Assembly: GCF_030063355.1 (NCBI RefSeq)
Contig: NZ_JASISZ010000001.1
Coordinates: 235,092 to 299,091 of the forward strand
Direction: 5' to 3'
DNA from: Streptomyces sp. PH10-H1
GTDB lineage: Bacteria; Actinomycetota; Actinomycetes; Streptomycetales; Streptomycetaceae
Length of the DNA: 64,000 bases
Shown here: positions 39,907-51,014 of the stretch, piece by piece
How the letters are laid out: every line of letters begins with the position of its first letter
How positions within the stretch are numbered: the stretch's first letter is position 1
Translations under genes and position numbers: made by a program
The notes under the pieces: model-generated
The model's database searches: none
What the model saw: only the letters and a program-made list of their open reading frames with translations
What the model was told of the DNA's origin: nothing

Positions 39907-39939
39907 GGGCCCGCACCGGGGAATCCCCGGGGCGGGCCC
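39907..39939 (+). terminator. S53 protease terminator
   Basis: GGGCCCGC (39907-39914) pairs with GCGGGCCC (39932-39939), with an inner CCGGGG-AAT-CCCCGG stem. It separates the protease from the leuS leader. Confidence 0.8.
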
Positions 39940-39953
39940 CTCGCGCGCTGCGG

Positions 39954-39959
39954 TAACCT
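39954..39959 (+). promoter_or_regulatory. -10 box of the leuS leader transcript
   Basis: TAACCT ends six bases before the ATG of the leader peptide, so the transcript should start at or beside that ATG. No Shine-Dalgarno is present, which fits leaderless translation. No good -35 box is seen. Confidence 0.5.
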
Positions 39960-39965
39960 GACCCC

Positions 39966-40004
39966 ATGCGTGCCGTACGCCTTCTGCTTAGCAAGCCGCG
40001 CTGA
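39966..40004 (+). CDS. Leucine-rich leader peptide of leuS
   Basis: The 12-residue frame MRAVRLLLSKPR ends in TGA. It has three consecutive leucine codons, CTT CTG CTT. CTT is a rare codon in Streptomyces, so ribosomes should stall here when charged leucyl-tRNA is scarce. The peptide sits 115 bases before leuS and directly ahead of two hairpins, the last an intrinsic terminator. This is the arrangement of ribosome-mediated attenuation. Confidence 0.8.
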   Translation: MRAVRLLLSKPR

Positions 40005-40052
40005 CAACGATCCGAGTCAGTGCGGCGGCCCCTCCTGTGCGAGGGGTTTTTT
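39995..40052 (+). promoter_or_regulatory. leuS attenuator: pause hairpin and terminator
   Basis: The first stem pairs GCCGCGCTGAC (39995-40005) with GTCAGTGCGGC (40016-40026) over eleven pairs including one G-U; its 5' arm overlaps the end of the leader frame. The second is CCCCTC (40029-40034) with GAGGGG (40041-40046), followed by six Ts (40047-40052), a true intrinsic terminator and rare in this genome. A ribosome stalled at the Leu codons would cover the 5' arm of the first stem. I could not find a convincing antiterminator pairing. Confidence 0.75.
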
Positions 40053-40118
40053 CGTTTCCGCAGGCAGGCAGCAGACGCGGCGTACGCCCGTCATGATCAC
40101 GATGGAGCTTTGAGGACG

Positions 40119-43100
<2,982 letters not shown>

Positions 43101-43113
43101 GACGGGCGGGCCG

Positions 43114-43232
43114 GCTGGTGCGTGCGTGGGCGTCGGCCGGTGCGTGCGCGGGCGTCTGCCGGTGCGTGCGCGGGCGTCTGCGGGTCCGTCCGCGGGTCCG
43201 TGCGCGGGCGTCTGCGGGTCCGTCCGCGGGCG
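43114..43232 (+). repeat. GC-rich tandem repeats downstream of leuS
   Basis: Units built from GGTGCGTGCGCGGGCGTCTG and GGGTCCGTCCGC alternate over about 120 bases. All frames give low-complexity Arg/Gly/Ala peptides. No coding signal or hairpin with a loop is convincing. Confidence 0.65.
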
Positions 43233-43385
43233 GCCGGATACGGCGGTGCGGGGGTGGCCGGGTACCAGGGGTTTCCCTTACGGGCGGATTGGGGGTTCCG
43301 ACGGAGCCACCGATCCGCCCGGTGCGTTTACCGTTGACCGTGCGGCCGTTCGGCTGCCCGCGCCCGTCCGACCGGAGGAGCACCC

Positions 43386-44033
43386 GTGGATATCGCCGTC
43401 GCTGTCCTGCTGCTGCTCACCGTGTCGCTGGTGGCGCTGGGCGTCGTGGCCGCGGTGCGAACCGTTCGGGCGGTGAAGCGCGGCGTGGAACGCAGCAGCG
43501 CGCAGGCCCGCCGGGTCGTCGAGGACGCCGCGCTCAAGGCCCGCCGCTACACCCTGGTGGGACCGGCCGGAAACCTGGCGCAACTGCGCCTGGACCTGCG
43601 CACCTCCATCGACAGCACCCATCGCGCGCTGGAAGCCGGTTCGTCCGAGGACGCCTCGCTCTCCGAGGCGGCCGCGCTGCTCGCCCGGCTCAACGACCAC
43701 GCGCGGGTGCTCGACGGGGAGCTGAAGCTGCTGGAGCGCGAGCCGGACAAGGCGCGGATCGCCGACCGGCTGCCCGGCCTGACCGAGCGCGCCGAGCGGA
43801 TCACCCACTCCGCCGACTCGCTGCGCTGGGCCGCCCAGGACCGGGCCCGGCAGTTCAACGACGACGATCTTGCCGTGCTGGCACAGCAGATCGACATCGA
43901 GGCCGGAGCACTGCGGCACTGGGCGCCGACCACGCTTCCGGGTGGCGACCCCAAGCAGGATCCCAAGCTCGACCCCAAGCAGGATCCCAAGCAGGATCCC
44001 AAGCACGATCGCAAGCACATCAGCCGATCTTGA
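43386..44033 (+). CDS. Single-pass membrane protein with coiled coil and PKQD repeats
   Basis: The 215-residue protein starts at GTG with GGAGGAG seven bases upstream. The membrane helix is at residues 2-23 (DIAVAVLLLLTVSLVALGVVAAV). A helical, charged region follows (residues 24-185), rich in heptad-like Leu/Ala spacing. The tail DPKQDPKLDPKQDPKQDPK is coded by a 12-bp tandem repeat (43949-44010). I recognise no family. Its position between leuS and degV, with an outward helical domain, suggests an envelope protein. Confidence 0.75.
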   Translation: MDIAVAVLLLLTVSLVALGVVAAVRTVRAVKRGVERSSAQARRVVEDAALKARRYTLVGPAGNLAQLRLDLRTSIDSTHRALEAGSSEDASLSEAAALLARLNDHARVLDGELKLLEREPDKARIADRLPGLTERAERITHSADSLRWAAQDRARQFNDDDLAVLAQQIDIEAGALRHWAPTTLPGGDPKQDPKLDPKQDPKQDPKHDRKHISRS

Positions 44034-44081
44034 CCCGGGCCGCACTGTCGCCACGCCCGGCCCCCGGGTAACCTCCCGCTC

Positions 44082-44927
44082 ATGTCCCCGCATGTCGCTA
44101 TCGTCACGGATTCCACGGCCTACCTGTCGCAGGAGGCGCTGGCCCGGCACGGCATCACCGTCGTTCCGCTGACCGTGGTGATCGGCGACGAAGCGTTGGA
44201 GGAGGGCACGGAGATCTCCGCTCCGGCCGTCGCCAGAGCTCTGCAACGGCGGCGTCCTGTGACCACCTCCCGGCCGAGCCCGGCGGAGTTCGCCGCGTGT
44301 TACCGGGCCGCCGCGGACGCGGGGGCGGATCACATCGTCTCCCTGCACCTGTCCGCCGAGTTCTCCGGCACCTACGACGCGGCGCTGGTCGCCGCACGGG
44401 ACGCGCCCGTTCCCGTCCGGGTCGTGGACACCGGAATGGTCGCGATGGCGCTCGGTTTCACGGTCCTGGCGGCGGCCGAGACCGCCGGTTCCGGGGGTAC
44501 GGCCGACGAAGTGGTCGCCGCCGCTGAGAAGCGCGCGGCCGACACCCTGGCGTTCTTCTACGTGGACACCCTGGACTATCTGCGGCGCGGCGGCCGGATC
44601 GGTGCCGCGCAGGCGCTGCTCGGGTCGGCGCTGGCGGTCAAGCCGATCCTGCAGCTCGTGGACGGCAGGATCGAGCCGCTGGAGAAGGTCCGCACGGCAT
44701 CCCGGGCCATCACCCGGCTGGAGGAGATCGTCGTGGAGCGGGCCGGGACCCGCCGGGTGGCGATCGCGGTCCACCACCTGGCTGCCGCCGACCGTGCGGC
44801 GGCACTGGCCGAACGGCTGCGGGAGCGGGTGCCGGGGCTGGACGAGCTGGTGGTGAGCGAGGTGGGCGCGGTGATCGGCGCGCATGCGGGGCCGGGGCTG
44901 CTCGGGGCCGTGATTTCACCCCATTGA
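44082..44927 (+). CDS. DegV-family fatty-acid-binding protein
   Basis: The 281-residue protein has the DegV N-terminal motif VAIVTDSTAYLSQE, then TTSRPSPAEF, DHIVSLHLSAEFSGTYDAALVA, DTGMVAMALG and YLRRGGRIGAAQALLGSALAVKPIL. DegV/FakB proteins bind a fatty acid in a buried pocket. In Gram-positive bacteria FakB partners with the kinase FakA; no FakA gene is in this window. TAACCT lies seven bases before the ATG, predicting a leaderless transcript. Confidence 0.92.
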   Translation: MSPHVAIVTDSTAYLSQEALARHGITVVPLTVVIGDEALEEGTEISAPAVARALQRRRPVTTSRPSPAEFAACYRAAADAGADHIVSLHLSAEFSGTYDAALVAARDAPVPVRVVDTGMVAMALGFTVLAAAETAGSGGTADEVVAAAEKRAADTLAFFYVDTLDYLRRGGRIGAAQALLGSALAVKPILQLVDGRIEPLEKVRTASRAITRLEEIVVERAGTRRVAIAVHHLAAADRAAALAERLRERVPGLDELVVSEVGAVIGAHAGPGLLGAVISPH

Positions 44928-45014
44928 GTGAGCGAGTTGTCCACAACCCGCCGGTAATCCACAGGAATTGGCAGTGATCATCTTCGTTCGGTGATCCCGC
45001 TTAGTTTCGGCGGC

Positions 45015-46133
45015 ATGGGAACAACAGCGCTCACCGCGATCAGCCGCCGCCGTAGGGACGCCCGGGGTAGCCGGGGCAGCCGGGCCGCCCACGGCAATCG
45101 GGACGCCCGGGACGGCCGGAACGACCAAGGATTCCCGGGCGTCCAGGGGCCCCACAGCAGCCGAGGCATCCCGGGCCTGCAGGGTTTTCAGGGCAACGGG
45201 AAGAGCCCGGGGACGGTGCTGCAGCGGGCGGCCACGCTCTTCGATCCGCCGGGCCCGCGCCCGTACCCGCCACCGCCCGCCGCTCCCGCCGCCCTCTCGG
45301 ATCCCGCCGCCTCGGCCGCCTCCTCCGCCACTTCCTCCGCTCCCGCTGCTCCTTCCACTCCCGCCGCTGCACCGGTTCCTGCCGGAGCCGGGCGGCGGTT
45401 CCGTGCCACCTCCATCGAACGGCTCCGGGCTTTCCGCGGCTGGCTGTATGTGCGCTGCGGCATCGAGTTCAGGACCGCCGCCGCGCTGCTGGTCGTCCTG
45501 GCCGTCGCCGTCGGTTTCGCGGTGCAGCACTTCTGGACCGGCCGCCCGCGGACGATCTCGGCACCCGCGCGGATCGACGGTCCGTCGCCCGGCGCGTCCC
45601 CGATCGCGTCGCGGGGGCCGAGGTCGGGACCGGGACCGGGACCGGGACCGGGGCCGGGGCTGGGGCCGGGGCCGGAGGTGCTCCCCGGTCCGCCCGCCGC
45701 CGCGGGTGCCAAGGCGATCCTGACGGTGGACGTCGCAGGCAAGGCCCGCAGGCCCGGGTTGCTCCGGCTGCCCGCCGGGTCCCGGGTGGCCGACGCCCTC
45801 GCGGCGGCGGGCGGGGCGCTCCCGGGCACGGACACCAGCGCACTGAACCTCGCCCGGGTGCTCTCCGACGGAGAGCAGGTCGTCGTCGGCGGCCCGGCCG
45901 CTCCTGCCGCGCCGGTCCCGGGCGGCGGTGCGCCGGCCGCCGGTCCCGTGAGCCTCAACTCCGCGACCGGCGCCCAGCTGGAGACCCTCCCGGGTGTCGG
46001 CCCGGTCCTGGCCCAGCACATCCTCGACTACCGCGCCCAGCACGGCGGTTTCGCCTCCGTCGACCAACTCCGCAACGTGACCGGCATCGGAGAACGGCGC
46101 TTCTCGGACCTCAAGCCCCTGGTCCAGCCGTGA
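45015..46133 (+). CDS. comEA: ComEA-type helix-hairpin-helix protein with collagen-like N-terminus
   Basis: The protein has about 372 residues from the ATG at 45015; a GTG at 44991 is an alternative and neither has a clear ribosome site. The N-terminal 60 residues follow a Gly-X-Y pattern (GFPGVQGPHSSRGIPGLQG). An Ala/Pro region, a membrane helix (AAALLVVLAVAVGFAVQHFW, about 150-170) and a GP-rich linker follow. Next come an SLBB domain (AKAILTVDVAGKARRPGLLRLPAGSRVADALAAAGG) and the helix-hairpin-helix pair (VSLNSATGAQLETLPGVGPVLAQHILDYR). ComEA binds double-stranded DNA outside the membrane. Its stop overlaps the comEC start (GTGA). Confidence 0.88.
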   Translation: MGTTALTAISRRRRDARGSRGSRAAHGNRDARDGRNDQGFPGVQGPHSSRGIPGLQGFQGNGKSPGTVLQRAATLFDPPGPRPYPPPPAAPAALSDPAASAASSATSSAPAAPSTPAAAPVPAGAGRRFRATSIERLRAFRGWLYVRCGIEFRTAAALLVVLAVAVGFAVQHFWTGRPRTISAPARIDGPSPGASPIASRGPRSGPGPGPGPGPGLGPGPEVLPGPPAAAGAKAILTVDVAGKARRPGLLRLPAGSRVADALAAAGGALPGTDTSALNLARVLSDGEQVVVGGPAAPAAPVPGGGAPAAGPVSLNSATGAQLETLPGVGPVLAQHILDYRAQHGGFASVDQLRNVTGIGERRFSDLKPLVQP

Positions 46134-48157
46134 CCAGCCCCAGGGCGGGCCCCCGGCGAGCGGCTCCGGCGCGTCCGGTGCCGGTACGTTCGGTGCCTAC
46201 GGCGGGCACGACGCGATCTGCCGTGCACGCGGCGGCGGCGTCACCGCTCGGCGCGTCCAATCCGCACCAGGACGGGCCCGGCGATCTGCGGCTCGTGCCA
46301 CCCGCGCTCGCCGCGTGGCTCGCGTCGGCGGTCGCCCTGGGGATGCCGGGCCGGGTGGCGGTCTGGTGCGCCGTGGCCGCCGCCGCACTGGGGGTGTTGC
46401 TGCTGATGGTCCGACGGCGGAGGCCCGCCGGCCTGGTCGCCGCCGCGGCCACCGCGCTGCTGTGCGCGTCCGCGGCGACGGCTGTCGCGGCCCTTCACGC
46501 GGCCGACAGGCATCGCGGGCCGCTTCCGGCGCTGGCGGCTGTCCATGCCCACGCCGTCGTGGAGTTGACGATCACCGGGGATCCTAGGCAGGCCCGCCCG
46601 CACGTCCGGGGGGCGGCCCGCGCTCCGGACGCCGTGATCGTCGAGGCCGAGGCCGACCGCGTCACCGCGCTCGGTGCGACCACCGCGATCCGTACCCCCG
46701 TCCTGGTCATCGCCGAAACGAGCCCGCCTCCGGGCGCTCACTCGGGCGCGCATCCGGGTGCGCACCCGGATGCGCACAGGGGTGGGTCCGTGCCCGGAGG
46801 TGACGGCACCTCAGCCGCGGCCCCAGGTCCGTGGCTCGGGCTGCTGCCGTCGACCCGCGTCACCGTGGCCGGACGGCTCTCACCACCCGCCCGGTCCGGC
46901 GACCGGAGCGCCGCCGTCCTGTCGGTGCACGGACCACCGCGCATTACCGGCCCGCCCACGGCGACGCAGCGCTTCGCGGGCCGCCTCCGGGCGGGACTGC
47001 GTGCGGCGACGGACCGGTTGCCGTCCGATGCCCGCGCGCTGCTCCCCGGGCTCGTCGTCGGAGACACCTCACGGCTCACCCCCGAGCTGCGGGAGGCGTT
47101 CCGGGCCACGGACCTGACGCATCTGACAGCGGTCTCCGGCTCGAACCTGACCATCGTCCTGCTGCTGCTCATCGGTCCGCCCGGCATCGCCATCCGCACC
47201 GAGCGGCGCGGGCTCGCCCCACGGATCGGGATTCCGCTGCGCACGACCGCCGTCCTCGGCGGGCTCCTCACCGTCGGCTTCGTCATCGTCTGCCGCCCGG
47301 ACCCGAGCGTGCTGCGGGCCGCCGCCTGCGGTCTGATCACGCTGCTGGCGATCGGCACCGGCCGCCGCCGCGCTCTGCTGCCGGCCCTCGCTGCGGCGGT
47401 GCTGCTTCTCGTCCTCTACGACCCCTGGCTGGCCGGCTCCTACGGATTCCTGCTGTCCGTGCTGGCCACCGGGGCGCTGCTGACGATCTCCCCGCGATGG
47501 AGCGAGGCCCTGCGCCGCCGCCGGGTGCCGCCGAGGCTCGCCGAGGCGCTGGGCGCGGCGGGCGCCGCGCAGGCGGTCTGCGCTCCGGTGATCGTGGTCC
47601 TCGCCTCACAGGTCAGCCTGGTCGCGATCCCGTGCAATCTGCTCGCCGAACTCGCCGTGGGCCCGGCCACGGTGCTCGGATTCGGGGCGCTGGCCGCCGC
47701 GCCGTTCGCGATGCCGGCCGCCGAAGGGCTGGCCTGGCTCGCCGGGTGGCCCACCGGATGGATCGCGGCCGTTGCCCGGCGAGGCGCCGCACTGCCCGGT
47801 GCCGGAGTCGACTGGCCCGGCGGCTGGGGCGGCGGCCTGCTGCTCGCCGTGCTCACGGTGGCCGTTGTGACGCTGGGCCGCCGGCTGGCGCACCGCCCCT
47901 GGCTCTGCGTGGCCGCAGCACTCCTGCTACTGCTCGCGCTGCTGCGTCCCGTACCGCTCCCGCGCGCCATCACCGGCTGGCCGCCGCCCGGGTGGCGGCT
48001 CGTCATGTGTGATGTGGGCCAAGGGGATTCTCTGGTCCTGGCGGGAGGGGACGGCTCGGCCGTCGTCATCGACGCCGGGCCCGAACCGGTGCTGGCGGAC
48101 CGCTGTCTGCGGTCGCTCGGGGTGACCTCGATCGCGCTGCTGATCCTGACGCACTTC
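46130..48157 (+). pseudogene. comEC: comEC, 5' part, interrupted in the HxHxDH motif
   Basis: About 676 ComEC residues precede the break. The Competence core is clear: ARALLPGLVVGDTSRLTPELREAFRATDLTHLTAVSGSNLTIVLLLL, many membrane helices, then the metallo-beta-lactamase domain (VMCDVGQGDSLVLAGGDG, VVIDAGPEP). Coding stops being ComEC after LILTHF; nine foreign residues and a TGA (48187) follow from the inserted element. The missing part resumes at 63335 with HADHV, restoring the catalytic T-H-F-H-A-D-H. ComEC is the membrane channel for single-stranded DNA uptake. The protein made here would lack the nuclease-like domain. Confidence 0.93.
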
Positions 48158-48228
48158 TTCTTTCTGCTGTTCAAATCTGTCTCATGAGATGTGTGGTTCA
48201 GTCTCGCTCTGTTGTGGCGGTGCGAGAC
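48158..48228 (+). repeat. Left end of outer element with recombinase-site candidates
   Basis: The inverted terminal repeat runs from 48158 to the palindrome TCTCATGAGA (48180-48189), repeated as CTGTCTCATGAGA at the right end (63298-63310). Further in, GTCTCGC (48201-48207) and GCGAGAC (48222-48228) form another inverted repeat, possibly an arm-type binding site or promoter operator. Confidence 0.7.
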
Positions 48229-48276
48229 AGGTGAGCCGACGAGAGTTCCTCTCAGGCCCCTGAGGGAGGGGCGATT

Positions 48277-49438
48277 GTGGATCTTGCCTTTGTGCAGTCC
48301 GGGCTGCTGGAGAAATACCTGGACACTGATGTGATCTCCGCGGCGGAGGTGGCCGCACTGCTGAAACGGCGGGGTGTCCTCGACGGGACGCCGGTGTACC
48401 TCGACGAGGAGACACAGATGCCGGTCCCGCCTCTGTGCGAGTTCGGCGGATACCTCTCGACGGCCTTGCTGGATACCACCACGCTGAAGGACTACGGGCG
48501 GGTGCTCGGGCGACTGGACGACCACTTGGGCCGCCTAGACAGCGATGTGTTGTCAGCGACCGAGTCCGATCTCGTCTCATACCGCGGCCATCGGACCCAA
48601 TGGCAGAAGAAGCCGGTCGGCGGGTCGGTCTGGAGTCGCGAGTCGTTCGTCCTTGACGACTTCTACGGCTTCCTCGTCGACCGAAAGATCTTGACGCACC
48701 GCCCGGCCAGGCTGGCCGCCCGGGGACGCAACGCGTTGGCGCCGCGAGTCCGCTCGGGCATGGACATCCGACACCTGACGTTCGAGCAGTACCGGTACCT
48801 CCGAGATGTCGGGCTGGGCGGGCAACTGCCCAACGCTCAGATCAGTCCAACCTTCCGAGGGTGGTCCCCGTTGCGCGATCGAGCGGGCGCCGATATCGCC
48901 CTGGGGTCGGGGACGCGGTGGCGGGAGTGGGCGACGGTGCTGTTGCCTGAGATAGGTCTGTGGCCCGGAATGCCCGGCGGGGCAGCGGAGTTCACCGTCC
49001 AAGCCTGTGCGAAGTACGCCAAAGCGCGTTCCATCTACGTCCCCGAGGACGCGGTCGGGTCGGCTGATCTCTTCTGCATGCTCGAGCGTCCGGACATCGT
49101 CCGCAAAGCCGCCCGGGGCCTGGAGCGCAAGGCCCGCGACCTGTTCGTGGTGGGTGACGTCGACGTCGCCGGCGGTCGGGTGCGGGGCATCTTGGACGGT
49201 GTTGTCCGCGAGTTCGAGATGTCGGCCATGGACGCCAAGCTGCGGCGGATCACCGTATTCGAGGGCGAGTTCGGCCTGGAGGCCCTGACCTTGTTCGTCT
49301 GCCGCGGCGGTCTGATGCCGGGGGCTGACGCCTGGAAGGGCTACCGCCACCGAGCCTGGACGCGCATGAACGCGCTCGCTGACGAGACCACGCCACTGCT
49401 GCCAGCTCGACGCTGGCGCTGGCACGACCTGCGGCACA
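48277..49438 (+). pseudogene. Outer GinA-type tyrosine recombinase, 5' part
   Basis: The GTG start has GGGAGGGG ten bases upstream. About 387 residues remain: an N-terminal SAM-like core-binding part (LKDYGRVLGRLDDHLGRLD) and the first half of the catalytic domain with the Arg-I region GSGTRWREWATVLLPEIG. The frame reaches the second catalytic box, RRWRWHDLRH, and is cut exactly there by the inner element; four foreign codons and TAG follow (to 49452). The rest of the gene is at 57019-57320. The N-terminal part alone lacks His-III, the Arg-II loop end and the nucleophilic Tyr, so it cannot be active. Confidence 0.85.
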
Positions 49439-49542
49439 TTGTCTCTGCTTAGTTTCCGTGTGGCGATTGACTGCAACTGAGCAGTCGACCTGGGTGTTTG
49501 GGCTTTGCGCTCGACTGTGTGGTGTTTCTACTGTCAGCGCTC

Positions 49543-51014
49543 ATGATCCTGAACTTCTTCTCGTCTCGGGGCTGGCAGTCCTGGGACGTCGAGCATCGGC
49601 CGTTGATCGCCGAGGGGATGCCCGTGCTCCTCGACGATGACCTGCGCTTCGAGGACGGTCCGGCCGCGCCGCGTCCGACAGCGGTGGTGAACCGGTGGCT
49701 GCGGGAGCTCCCGGCCAGCGGGGCGCCGGCGCCGAGCTCGTGGGAGAACTACGCACGGGTGGTCAAGGAGTGGATGGAGTTCCTGGCCGAGCACGGTCTG
49801 GGGCTGTTCGACTCGCGGGTACGGCTGAAGGCCGCGTTGAGTCGGTACGCCGAGCATCGGGCGGCGGGTCCGTTGAAGGCCCGGTTTGCGGCGACGACGT
49901 GGAGCCAGCACATGAGCATCCTGTCGCTGTTCTACCGGTGGGCGATCAGCGAGGAGTACGCGACGGCCGAGCCGTTTACCTACCGGGCCGCGCGGGCCCT
50001 GTTCGCCGGGACAGGCCAGGAGGTGAGGGTGAATCTGGCGGTCCGCCGCACCCCGAAGCCGCATGTGACGATCAAGTACCTGGAGCCGGACTTCTCCGAG
50101 CTGTTCCGCAAGGGGCTGCGCGGGCTGGCGCCGGACGGCTCGCAGGACACCGGTTTTCACGGGCGGGAGCTGACCCGTAATGGGGCGGTTGGGGATCACG
50201 CGTTGGCCTCCGGGATGCGGCTGCAGGAGTTCACCTACCTGCTGCCCTGGGAGATCCCCGCCCTGCCGCCGGAGCCGACCGCGGTTCCCTCCCGTTCCCG
50301 GTGCCGGCCGGGATCACCAAGGGCAAGAAGTTCCGCACCACGTGGACCTCTTACGAGGCGCTGGCCGGGCTGCACGACTATGTCGACCTGGACCGGGCCG
50401 CCACGACGGACGGCTCGCTCTGGCGGCCGCCACGGCGATGGGGTGAACCGCTGATGGTGAGCGAGCCGGACGCCCGGGGCGGGCTGATCAACGGAGTCCG
50501 GCGCCCCTGGGAGTCGCTGACTCCGGCCGAGCGGCGGCGTCTGGTCGCCCCGGAGGGTGGTTCGTGCCTGCTGGCGGTGAAGAACGGCGGCGGCCCGTTC
50601 ACGGCCTGGGGCACGGTCTTCGAGCGCACATCCGACCGGATCCGGGCCCGTTTCGAGCCCCGGTTCCCGCATGTGTGGCCCCACCGATGCCGCCACACTT
50701 TTTCGATGAGGACCTTGGAGTACCTGGTCACCGGGCACTACCGGCAGGCCGCGAAGCTCGTGCGGGACACTGACGCCGACGCCGCCCTGGTCTTCTACCT
50801 GAGCAAGGCCGACCCGCTGCTGGTGCTTCGTGATCTTCTGGGTCATTCCACTGTTCTGACTACGGAAAAGTACCTCCGCCGCCTGGATACGACGCGCATC
50901 TACCGGGAGGCATACGAGGGGGCCGGAGCCGCGGCCGGGCTGACCGAGGACGTGGCCGCCGAGCGGGAAGCCGCGGCCGAGTTCGATGACGAGACCGAGG
51001 ATGGTGATCTCTGA
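49543..51014 (+). pseudogene. Inner GinA-type tyrosine recombinase, one frameshift
   Basis: About 490 residues in two frames. The first (to about 50287) has the core-binding domain (VVNRWLRELPASGAPAPSSWENYARVVKEWMEFLAEHG) and the Arg-I box SGMRLQEFTYLLPWE. A single missing base in the C run of GGTTCCCTCCCG (about 50283-50294) shifts to the second frame. That frame holds HRCRHTFSMRTLEYL and LLGHSTVLTTEKYLRRLD, carrying the His-x-x-Arg, His and Tyr residues. The start is uncertain (ATG 49543 or upstream ATG 49498). Its stop overlaps the next start (TGATG). It could be a true mutation, a sequencing slip in a C run, or, less likely, a programmed shift. Confidence 0.8.

Noticed and set aside
43114..43232. 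Possible CRISPR-like array downstream of leuS
   Set aside because: The units are short, imperfect and contiguous, without unique spacers, and no cas genes are nearby.
48152..48157. Possible target-site duplication around the outer element
   Set aside because: CACTTC on the left and CGCGGC on the right are different; the exact in-frame rejoining shows that there is no duplication.
48187..48187. Treating comEC as a complete gene ending at 48187
   Set aside because: The last nine codons are coded by the inserted element and the metallo-hydrolase domain is missing; the rest is found at 63335.
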